Assembly (NCBI GenBank): GCA_017506865.1
Contig: JAFCMP010000049.1
Span: 186,001 to 250,000, forward strand
Direction: 5' to 3'
Length of the DNA stretch: 64,000 nucleotides
Source of the DNA: Tribonema minus
Lineage: Eukaryota > Sar > Xanthophyceae > Tribonematales > Tribonemataceae
The number at the start of each line of letters is the position of its first letter. Within the stretch, counting starts at the first letter, position 1. The notes below the pieces were generated by a model. It ran no database searches and was not told the origin of the DNA. It saw nothing but the letters and a program-made list of their open reading frames with translations. Of this stretch, positions 1-10,164 are shown in pieces. The translations under genes and the position numbers were made by a program.

Positions 1-2229
1 TCGGCTGCTTCTGATTGCCAGCCGCCAGCAATGTGTGCCGTTGCTGTGCAGCGCCACCCTGGCACACATTGACTGCCGTCAGCCTCGTTGCAGCACGCAG
101 CATGCAGATTGGCTCCTGGTTGTCGTAGGCTCTGCGAGCACAAAAAAGTCATCCGGCGGTTATCGAGAAGGGTACGGTAGGTATAGTCAGCATTGAAGTT
201 AATATTGAGGTTCAGTGTGCAGGGGATTCTGCCGCCACCCCCCTACCTGGAGCTCTTTCTTCAAGATCTCATCCGATGAGGCTTTGAATCACGCCATGCT
301 GCCAGGGTTTAATAGTGAAGAGTACAACAGCTGTGAATTCACTACTGTAACAGCCTCATGCTCGTACTACAGTGCCCTTGCACCAACCTCACGACTCCAC
401 TGTAGGCAAATCCAAAGTACGCCGCTTGGAGCGCTGCCGTTGTGGAGAGAGGTTGGGCGTATGTGGGCTTGTGCTATGCCTATGCAAAGCTAGATGACTA
501 TCCAGGACTCCATGACTTGCGCAACAAGGCTAGATGCTGTCGTCACCACAGGCAGCAGCTCTCACTACTGCGAGCAGCTACTATCTGACGGTTACGAGAA
601 GGGTACGGTAAGTATAGTAATCATTGAAGTTAGCTTGAAGTTGAGTCATTGGGTTGATTCCCACCCCTGGAAGGCTTCTTCTTCAAGATCTCATGTTGCA
701 TATGTGGTTGACAAACGCCATACACCCAAGGCAAAAGTAGAAAAGTAATACACCTGTGAATTCACTACTGTAACAGCCTCACGCTTGAACTGCAGTGCCC
801 TGGCACCCCCCTCACGACTCCACCGTAGGCAAATCAAAAACTACGCCGCTTGGAGCGCTGCCACTGCGGAGAGAGTTCGGGGGTATGCTCGCTAGGGCTT
901 TGCCTCTCAATGCCAGAGCACTAACCACGATCATGTGCGAAAACTCTGTCGTCACCACAGGCAGCAGCTCTCGCCCTTCAAGTGATAGATGGTCTCTTTG
1001 CTTTCACATTCGTTTGAAAAAAAAGGAATGACAACATCAAACTGGCCAAGTGATGAGATACAACACCTTTAAGCCAGCCCACAGCAGGCCCACTGGCCAG
1101 CAAGGACGCACTGCATCACCAGATCCCATGTAACAGTGACATACTCAAGTTGGTTTGCAAGGCAATGAGCAGGGCGACCTCACTCTGTCACGGCCCTTAG
1201 CATAGAATAAGCATTTATCAAGCACCCACAACAAGCCCCCGCAGCTCATAGAAAGTCACGCTGAGTTGGCGAATTGCACAGGGGGGGTGGTCACACTAGG
1301 CTATAGCCATCATGGCAGAAGGCCTGCATGCGTTGTGACCGAAAGCGGCGACTGGCAAGCATATACTAGTAGGCCTGAACCATGTGCAGAGCGCCCACAT
1401 CAGTAGCTCTGAAGCTGTCTACAGCTGCCAATATGCATACATCGTAATGCAGGCACAAGTAACGTGCCCGCCACTGCCAGTGCAAAGGCAAGGCGGTGCC
1501 GCATGTCACTCGCCAAGCGGGTGTGAATGTCGGCGTGCGCCGGGACTGCGGCAGCGCCTGCCATAAGCTTGAGCGTGCACATGCAATGCGACAGTGGCAC
1601 AATGATCAGCCCAGGCAGCGTAAGCATGCACTGCAACCGCGGCATCGTCCGCCAGACCAGAGTGCAATGCGCGCTGCTGTCATGCGCCACATTGCGCCTT
1701 CATCACGGTCAACTACAGTACTGCGCGCCGTACGCATGCGCCGCTGCCACTGCTGGGCTGCAGCACTGCGCTGGTGCTGCTGATGTTGACTGCTTGTGGA
1801 ACACGCACAATGCTACCACACAAGTCACTGTGGCGAGTTCAATCTGCAAACAGTTCGGGCACCTGCATTATATTGTCAATTTCAAATGTGTGACATTGCA
1901 TGAACTTACGTCACCTTCTATGGATGCTGACAACGAAATTCTCAAAGGTCAGCAGCATAAATAGGAAGGGTGTGGTGTTGCATGGTGTATTCCACATGAG
2001 TGTTTGAATGAATGAAATGTTCCCGTCAATTTGTGCTCAAGTACTTCGAAGAAGTATGAACGTATATAATATGCAAACGCAGGTGCAGCCAGAACCATGT
2101 CGTCGGTGCGCAAAATGTGCACCTCACATGAAACCACGCATTTCATGTGCTTCAACCAATCAATTGCGTGCCAATCAGTACAAGCATTGTGCCATACACG
2201 CACATGACAAAATACGCATTCCCACTGTG
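1..2229. other. Region without a recognisable gene
   Basis: No open stretch here combines good splice sites with a protein-like composition. The left kilobase is occupied by a diverged direct duplication described separately. From about 1000 to 2229 the sequence is unremarkable; the longest open frames are Cys/His/Arg rich in several overlapping frames, which is typical of non-coding sequence of this composition. It lies 3' of the minus-strand gene that ends at 2230 and may contain its 3' UTR. Nothing else is seen. Confidence 0.6.
155..1000. repeat. Diverged direct duplication, ~410-430 bp period
   Basis: Several markers occur twice in the same order and orientation: CGAGAAGGGTACGGTA at 164 and 595, GTGAATTCACTACTGTAACA at 333 and 756, the GCCGCTTGGAGCGCTGCC block in each unit, and GTCGTCACCACAGGCAGCAG at 539 and 948. 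The spacing drifts between about 409 and 431, so the copies have accumulated indels. Neither copy carries a convincing gene. It looks like an old tandem duplication or two adjacent copies of a dispersed repeat. Confidence 0.8.
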
Positions 2230-5200
2230 TCATTGTTGCTGGTCTTTAGGCCTTCGTTTGACCAAGATGGAAGTGTGGGCAGGCACAAGCTGGGCCTGGC
2301 GATCAGTTGATGTGATCATGAGCTCTTGGTCAAGGTACAGCACGTGACAGCAATGTTTCCCAGTAAAGGCCGTCAAGTCTCTCTCGAGCTCCGGATCCTC
2401 TACACCACTGCTGGCAGGTGACCACAGCGCGTGTTGTAGCTCCATGGTGTAAGAGCTTAGCTTGCGGGCATTCCCCCTCAACCCAACAAAGACTTTCTCT
2501 GCATTGTGAGTATCCAACAGCCAAGCTCGTGAGTGGTACTGCAGCTGTGGTCTACGTTCATTGCAGTTGTCAAAGTCCATCACCCTGCCAAGCTGCTGGT
2601 ACTTGTGGCCAGAGCTCAGCAGATGCGCCAGTTCAGGTACCTCCCTGCAACATGAGAGAACGGGGCCACACATGCAGTTACACATGCTGCATATGCAATG
2701 GAAGAGCTGATGATGCATGACGGTTTGCAGCAAGAATCAGCCATACATGCCCACTCTGTGCCAGTGGTCAAGTGCAGCGGTCAAGTGCAACACAACCATG
2801 CTGCTGTGAGTAATCTTCATGAACTCAGCTTGTGCGCGTGTATGGCAACGGCATTCCATGGTGGCTTCAGTAAGCATGGCATCAATACAATTGATTGATT
2901 GCTCTTGTTTAAATACTACTGCTGCCAAACAAATGTTGACTTCACACGAACATAGACAAACCAGTGCTCCTTAAAGTAACAGTTTGCATCATCGATGCAT
3001 GGCCAACGTATCTCGCTGGGTGTCATTGACCTCAAAGCTTGTAGACTTGATTGCTGCTGACAGTGGTTGGCCAATCTATATGATGGGGTAAACCATTGGC
3101 CAATCTATACGATGGGGTAAACCAGATTCTTGACACGCCAGGACCGCTTGAACGTTTGGTGCAGCTGGCACATGGCTTGCGCTAGCAGAGCATCAACCAC
3201 ATGATCACCCACACTTTTCACGCTAATGATTGCTCCATTCTCATTACGGCTTGCGCAACAGTGCTCTGTAAAAAATGAAGGTTTGGGGCAATGTGCTCCA
3301 GCATCCTCCAGCAGAACCCGTCTATAGATAAATCAGGCGGACATCTTGCAGACTGCCCTCTTCAGGCAAACAGTGCTGGTACTTTTACCATGAATTGCGC
3401 CCAAGTTTAAGTCCTTGCTTTATTGTTGCTGTGAAAGTCTGGACTCCCTGTTGTGCATTCATTGACCTCTGCATCAGGCCCAAAGCATTGCAGCAATAGA
3501 CCCACCGAAAATGGAACATGCACTGTACAGGCAGTTCATCACACGCTCATGACATACCGTATTTCATCTTCAACTCCGTCCACTCAAGCTGTCCCCCAAT
3601 TGCATGCAATAATGGCGCTATCTCACAGCCCTCTCCCAGGCTCACGTCAGGCAGTAAGCTGCCAGCATGAAGCCATGAGCCATGAAGAAGACTCCTGCAG
3701 TTAATTGGTGCGCCAACTGGGCTCACCCGCACCAGTGCAGCACACATGGCCTGTCATGGGACACGACAAAAAAACTCAGGCTTACGTGCGTGCGCACTCC
3801 TATTTTGTAAGATGCAATTCTCGTCTTATGCAGCGATAAACTTCCTCTAGAGTTTGATTAGAACATCAAAGAGTGACAGTGCGCAGCAGACAGCGCAGCT
3901 GATCTCAGCAGAAGCATGTACTTTTTATTAATTCTCGCTCATGTACCATCGGCAGCTACTGTACCGTCTTGTGTTGAACTAGGCCGACCCAGTAAGAGTC
4001 AGGAGTGTACCGGCCACCAATCCTCAATCCGCCTAGGTGTTTTGTCTCGCATACTTGAAGCACCTAACTTGGCCAATGGCGCATTACATGCCGACCTCAT
4101 CATGGCCTGGCCATTGTGTGCGATCACGCGTCAGGCACATGCAGCATATGCCATAACAGGCAAGCAAATCGCTTGTTGACCTTCTAATTGCAGCCCGTGG
4201 CTGTGGTGTGTGTGTTGGTGCCTTGCTCAGCCGACTTCGCTAACCTACCTTGAGATTGGCACGCATGGACACACACACAACGATCGCAGGTGTTATTGAC
4301 AGTCATTGAGCGCTCACCTGGGGTGTTCCTGCGTCGCTGTCCTGTTTGAGCCTGGGCTTTGGCATGATCCCAATCCAGTATTCGAGTGATAACTTCGACT
4401 TTTTGCAATCTTGGCCCATCAGCCTAAATTCTAGAGCTCCGAGCCGGAACCGGCTTAGACGGTTTCGGCTCGTCTAGACGGCGAAGACGAAAAGACGGAA
4501 TGTCAACGCACCGTCTTTTCCGTCTTTTTTCAAAACAGTTTTTATGGCTTTTACAACACTCCAGCAGGCATGTGGATCGCGTACGATGCCAAGGCAAGAG
4601 TGCTGATGCACCGCAACTACGTGCTGCTTGCTATTATCATTTTTTCGGTCTTAATCACTTCAAGTACGAAGTGCGAGTGTGTGGTCGTTATCCGGTATCG
4701 CGTGCAGGAGGTGTTGTGCTTTGTTGTGTAGGTACCCACGAAAGCTGTGTTGCCCCTACACAAAGTCATCAGTTGGTTCACGGTCAAAATGAAGTAGATG
4801 AAGTAGGTGAGTCGGCGTGGCAAGGCCGTATGAGACGGAAAAGACGGTACAGCCCGTCTAGACAGCTCAGACGGACGGCGGGCTAAGCCGTCTGCAATCA
4901 GGACGATTTGTGGGACCGGCTCGGAACTTAACTAAATTCAAGCGCAAGACGGTACACATTGTGCAGTTGACATCGTCCCTTCCATTGCTGCTCATGTACT
5001 CACCATCATGTCGTCCGTCAGGCGACCTTCTGACTCTTCTAGAACATCAAGTAGGTCTCCCTTGGCCTGGATTAGCGCACGTGTATATGCGTATATAGGT
5101 GCGGTATCTTCTGCGCTGAAGCCAGCTCTGGCCTTCATGAAGTTCGCAGTTAAATCTCCCTCAGGCGCCGCTTCTGCAACCATGCAGCGGTACGGAACAC

Positions 5201-5585
5201 AGCAGAGTTGTGCTGTCAAGCAATGTGTCTAGGATGTTGCAGAGGTAGTCTTTCAAAGTAAAGTTCTTCCTGATCGCCGAGCTAAGGAGTTAAGGTGCTC
5301 AGGGTGTGCGTGCAACTCATTTGTAATCAATTTTGCAGAACGACAGCCGTGTCGAACACTATCCGCGGTCGTGGCTCGTGCATGATAGAGATTTGATTCT
5401 GATCACAAGACCCTATATATCGTTCGTGTCAAGCGATGCTTGAACTGACCTTGATGTGCATTGGCCGATGCCTTGAGTTGCTGATTTCCTGCTGTTGCAT
5501 GTGCTCCAACGATAGAAAACGCATTAGCCGCGCAGATGCATGAAATCACGCCTAGGATGTTGATGCTGAGCGTGAACAGCGGCAT
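2230..5585 (-). CDS. Unrecognised multi-exon gene with signal-like N-terminus
   Basis: I do not recognise the family. The start is placed at the ATG at 5585, which opens MPLFTLSINILGVISC, a hydrophobic signal or anchor segment followed by Ala/Asn/Gln-rich sequence. Exon 1 (5450-5585) joins in phase to exon 2 (5004-5173; charged, helical, with GDLLDVLEESEGRLTDDMM). A probable exon 3 lies near 4315-4418. Then come exon 4 (3558 to 3658 or 3694; contains LLPDVSLGEGCEIAPLL), exon 5 (3123-3265, 47 codons, joins exon 4 in phase) and a terminal exon (2230-2644) ending KRRPKDQQQ-stop. The joins between 3123 and 2644 are not settled; another exon may lie in 2737-2928, because phases do not close without one. 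The terminal piece YLDQELMITSTDR followed by a short TSILVKRR strand faintly recalls the end of plastid fibrillin/PAP domains, but this is too weak to name. A short hAT element sits in the intron after exon 2. Confidence 0.45.
3067..3124. repeat. 29-bp tandem direct repeat at an intron donor
   Basis: Two copies of a 29-bp unit beginning TTGGCCAATCTATA start at 3067 and 3096 with one mismatch (TATATGATGG versus TATACGATGG). Each copy carries GGTAAACC, which on the minus strand is a GGTTTACC splice-donor-like site. The right copy is the proposed donor of the 3123-3265 exon. Confidence 0.85.
4432..4931. mobile_element. Non-autonomous hAT-type element, 500 bp
   Basis: The element begins TAGAGCTCCGAGCCGG and ends CCGGCTCGGAACTTAA, giving imperfect terminal inverted repeats with a perfect inner CCGAGCCGG. 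It is flanked on both sides by the same 8-bp word CTAAATTC (4424-4431 and 4932-4939), which is the target-site duplication length of hAT transposons. Subterminal sequence is full of short GTCTAGACGG and AGACGG repeats in both orientations, typical of hAT transposase-binding regions. No transposase is encoded. It lies in an intron of the unrecognised minus-strand gene. Confidence 0.8.
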
Positions 5586-6519
5586 GGTGAGCACTTCAGC
5601 AAAAATGAGCACTTCAACTTTAGAGTTCATTTCAACATTGAACTCGCAAAGTTCAACAGTTTGTCCAGAGGTGACGCGCCGTTGAACAAAAGACGCACGG
5701 AAAACACATCACGTACACGGTGCAAAACTGTCGCCCCAACTCCTGTTCGCCTGGTGACTGCCAGCAAGAACATTCATCTTGAATCACAAGTGCGGCAACA
5801 GCAAGATGCTTGGACATCACACACACCAGGGCTCCTTTATTCACATTTACACGGCCCATAAACCGCTGCAGACAATTGGCACCATAAAATCAGGATGCAA
5901 TGGGCTTCGGCTACTCTGCTGTATGTGCTGCAGCACTGCTGCTGCCGCTGCTGCTATGCCCATCGCTGCATGCTGGCTGCTGGTCGCTTCGTGCTCTTGG
6001 TCATCTGTCGTTTTCATCATCCGAAATAGTCATCTGACTGGTCCCCGTCACCTGCACCCTCACTCTCAAAGCTGAGTAATGCGAAGCAGCACACAGCAGC
6101 ATGTACAAACGCACAAGCACGTCATTAGAGCAGTTGCTTGTGGAATGATCAATGGCGGTGCAGCAAGCACACTTGCAGGATGGATGCACCGCTGAGAGTG
6201 CACAAAAACTTGTTGGAAGATATAGCACCCAGTGCGGCAATTGGGCATGCAAGGAACGTGATGAACACAAAACGCCTTGCAGCACCAGCGCGTTGCCTGC
6301 TGTGGATGACTACTAGTGCAGTCGGCTTCATTGCTATTCAGCACAGGTTGTCGTGTGTTATAGATTTCAAAGACTTGATTGCTTCACGTTCGGTCATGAA
6401 TTATCATATCCGCATGTCTCCTGGGATAGACAGATGGGCACCACAGGCATTGCCACGAATACTGGTGGCTCTAAACATCAGAAACTGACTTGACACACAT
6501 ATCCTTTGCAGTAGCTTAG
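5586..6519. other. Spacer between two minus-strand genes
   Basis: This stretch contains the 5' side of the unrecognised gene (start at 5585) and the 3' side of the CEP19-like gene (stop at 6520). No protein-like exon pair was found. A run of GCTGCTGCCGCTGCTGC near 5935-5955 is a short CTG/CAG microsatellite. The sequence just upstream of 5585 carries repeated AGTTCAAC/GTTGAAC words but no identifiable core promoter element. Confidence 0.5.
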
Positions 6520-9257
6520 TCACCTGAACTCCTCGATGCTCTCAGCAACCGAATCCTCCTCTTTGGATGCCTCCATTGCGTGATCATCCTCCAAGCCCAG
6601 CGCAGCACGCCTGGCTGCCAGCTCATCACTGCTGCCCTGCTTCTGCACGTGCTGTGGTGGCTGCGGCGCACCACCGTCTTCAGTAGGTTTTGAGCTTTGG
6701 CTGTGCATTGAAGCACCAATACCTGACGAAAGCCCGCCATCCATCGAAGTTCGCCTGAAGCTACCTGCTCGGCTCAACCCCAGCTCTGTCGGTTTCTGCA
6801 GCAGGAAGACACAGTAGACACAGCATTGCTGCATGAGTAATGGCACTATTTTTTTTACATTTAGGGCTCAATAGCCGTGAAGCTCATAGCACATCAAGTT
6901 CCAGCCGCTTGCTGAGTATGCTACGCTGTGCAACAACTGCTCCTTTTAACGCGCAAACTGCTGCCATCAGTGCCATGCGCACAACTAAGGCTGAGCACTG
7001 AGTGATGATTGCGCTCGAGGCTCGCAAGTGCTCTTGAAAGGTAGAGGCATGCCAGCGCAGCAAGCTGCATCGAGGCCCATGACGCGATGGTTTTGTGTGG
7101 TGGCTGCCGCATTGATGATGAACAATGCTGGAAATGTATTGCACAGGATGATATGAGTGTGTGGCACTTGAACTAGTAACCCTCAGCAGTAAGGCCGTGG
7201 CAAAAAGTATAGAATGACCGCAGTGTTTCGAACTCTGCAAGGAATTACAAGTACATGCTTTGGTCACACAAGTTTAGGCCATGCTGCGGTGTCCCTTGAA
7301 GCAGCTGCACACCTGACTAAGATTTTTGATGTGGGGGTGAAGCTGAGCTGTGCACTGACCTCTGGTGTGTAGCCCAGTGGCGGCACTATGCCCTGATCTG
7401 CAAGTCCCCCGCTCCCCATGCTTCCACTGCTGGCAGCCCGTCGCAGTGGTGGCAGCTCATTGAACGATCCCCGCCTCTGTGAAAGAGCACCGTCATTGAA
7501 TTGAATCAGCATTGCAGAACTACAACATCAGGTTTTGAGCATGATACATTTTGTGCTGCGCTGCTTGATTTGCAAAGTCTCACATGTAGGCCCATGTGCC
7601 TTGAATGCAGCACGCATGGCACCACCTTTGATACGCCGCAGTCACTACAACAGTTGGCTCCCACAGCAAACGTCCATTGTCCATGTATGCAATAATATTG
7701 CAAAGAAGGGTTTTCAAATGCTGCATAACTGCAGCACCAAAGCTGAATAGCATCATTTATGCCAACTGGCCTCCACTCAGTTACTAGCAAGGTTGAGAAA
7801 TAGTAACTACGTGGCTTTCCACGATGATATCGTGTCTGATCACTCACCAGTGGAGGCAGTCCTGTTGCGTCCGTCAGACGAGTTGAAACCGCTGTGATAG
7901 TGGTCGCCATGGCGGCAGTAGTAGTGGCGGATGCACTCCCGCCGCTCAAGCGCCTCTCCCGCAGTGGTGGGAAACTATCCTCAGACGCAAGCAGTGAAGC
8001 AGCAGCCGTTGGTGCTACTGTGCCTGCTCCCACCTGCAGAAATTGGCGTGCACAAGTGCGAACACAAGGTGCATGCGCATCATGATGACAATGGAAGGGT
8101 GGCTCTGCCTCCGCATTGAGAATGTACAGCGAGCTGTTCTCAATGTCGGCATCATGAGTGCACGCGCAAGGCGACAAAATATATGCCAGCTGCGCTCGGC
8201 AAGAGAGCATTACGTTAGTATCATGTGTCTCCTTGTACATTGGAGTACATGCCGGTACAAACAAGTGATAGGCCGGCAGCGCCAGTGGCATAGTCATGGT
8301 CGTTGTCGGTTATTGGGTGAGACAACACCCACATGCACAATCCAATGCCAGCATTGTGGACCTTACACTGACTATTGATGCGCAGGCAATGGCCTGAAGC
8401 CGTGGTAAGCTGTGCGCTCACATGCCGCTTCCCAGATATTGACAAGCGTTTGCACTTTGCCCTGCCAAGATATGCTTACCGAGTCTGACCGTGCGCCAGC
8501 AATTGGTTCCTGCTTTTGCAGCATCCCCACGAGCCTGAGCAGCTGCGCGTACAAAGCATCAGTTTAAGTCCGGGTGAGCACAACATATTTGTGTAAAATG
8601 CGACTGCAAAGCAGAGGCCAACCAGCGTCGTGATCACAAGGAGCAGCGCGCAAAGAATGAAGCATAGCTGACCTGTTGCGTCGATACCACTGTCGGTGAC
8701 AGATGTTCAGGATAGTCAGCTTGCAAGGCTTGAATGAGACTCTCAGCTGTTCTCCTGCTCGTCTCAATGGGCACCTCCAGCAGATCAATCACTGTGCCAT
8801 CACCACTTGGATCCTGTGATCAATGCAGCAATAATACATATATTGATTACATATTTTAAAAGATCTGGCAGTTAGATAATTGGCAGTTACGTAGCTGTGG
8901 TTGCCTTTGCTCAGATAAGAGCAACAACTCTATACAATATACCACATAGCACAGTGCGGTCAGCTGTAAGGTGTGTGGGTGTCTCAACTGCATTGTTGCC
9001 TGCACTCGTTGCAGTATAGCAGAGAAAGGATACATATTTGCGCATGCGGCGCAGGAGTATCCGCATTCTAGCAGCAAGGATACTATTTGCGCAGCAATGT
9101 CCGCAGTTAAGCTATTGCAATCGACGGCGGGTGCAATGCTGTGTCCTTTTGCGAGGGAGAGGCGTTGACTCACCGGCTTTTCGTATTCCAACGCCAAGGT
9201 CGGCGGCTTGTACATGATACCAAACCTCAAGGGCGTGATTGCAGACAATGCCGCCAT
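6520..9257 (-). CDS. CEP19: CEP19-like centrosomal protein with long Ser/Pro-rich tail
   Basis: Six phase-0 exons: 9174-9257, 8673-8813, 8480-8542, 7848-8033, 7360-7476 and 6520-6795, giving 288 aa from MAALSAITPLRFGIMYKPP to a TGA at 6520. Every junction closes with GT donors and CAG acceptors. The start RFGIMYKPPTLALEYEKP (residues ~11-28) matches the opening of CEP19, where a CGIRF-PPA-I-L-YE strand pair is conserved, and the following ~70 residues are helical, as in CEP19. In animals CEP19 sits at mother centrioles and basal bodies and recruits RABL2 for IFT entry into cilia; that role is knowledge of the family, not visible here. Animal CEP19 is about 160 aa. Here ~190 extra residues form a low-complexity tail with repeated Ser-Phe-x-x-Leu-Pro-Pro-Leu-Arg and Arg-Arg-x-Ser-type motifs. 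An in-frame upstream extension exists; the ATG at 9257 was preferred. Confidence 0.65.
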
Positions 9258-10164
9258 TGTCGCAGTCTGACTGTTGCCCGAGCTTGCTGCAGCTTTCAGA
9301 TTCCTACCACGATGTGCACCTACGTGTCTGACTAGCACTGACGGTGTATCCAGTCACTAGCTTTGGACACAACACACAAAAACAAGTTGGCCACTAACAT
9401 CAACTCGCGGGCGGTTTCATGACAAACTTCAAAAAGTGTTCACGGACCCGAGATCTGTCTACAGGCCACACACTTTGCGCAAGTTGCCACAAGTGCCACT
9501 ACCCATCTCCACGCTCTGCCTAGACCCCCATTATGTTCGGTGGGCAGCATGGTCTATTCTACCTACTGTGTTGTGAAACGTACACTACGCTCTGCTCAAT
9601 CCCTCCCCCTTCCCCCACGAGGCTCTCCCAACCTCTCATCTCAAAGCGTAGCACAAAGGAAAATAATTCGCCGTCCCGGGCACCAGCTTAGCGCTAAGCC
9701 CTAATTTGGTGTCTGGCAGGATCTTGGTCTCAAAAGGCTGCACGCCATGGCCCTTGCATGGCAGCCTTTCGACAGCCGCCATTCCGACAGCCTCCATGCC
9801 GCACATCAGGAGGGGGCAAATATGGTTGTGGTCGAATGCATCACGCCGCAGCAACTGATGGACGTGCGTGCGGTGAGGCTGGCATGGAAGCTACAGAACA
9901 TGGGAATCATGTCAAGCAAATGGGGGGGGAGGGGGGGGGGGCGAAACATCCGATCGTATTGCGCAACCTCGCTGCCGCAAGCAACCCGCACGCATGCTCA
10001 TATGTGAACCAGCAGCGCATGAGGAGGTCTGCAAGGAAAATGACATGATGCACTATCATCACGCGAGCAATTCAAAAGTCGCAGCTCGCGGTGATGAACA
10101 CGCAGCAACAAAAGCTGAACGACATCGCCTGGAAAAACGGTTGCTCACCATCACACAGTGCCCT
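9258..10164. other. Spacer upstream of the CEP19-like gene and 3' of TMCO1
   Basis: About 0.9 kb between two minus-strand genes. It should contain the CEP19-like promoter and the TMCO1 3' UTR. A G-rich run (9927-9941, broken by one A) lies in it. No further exon with matching phases was found on either strand. Confidence 0.5.

Noticed and set aside
3916-4179. Plus-strand open frame starting MYFLLILAHVPSAATVPSC
   Set aside because: Signal-like start but no splice partner, no family resemblance, and it lies in an intron of a better-supported minus-strand gene.
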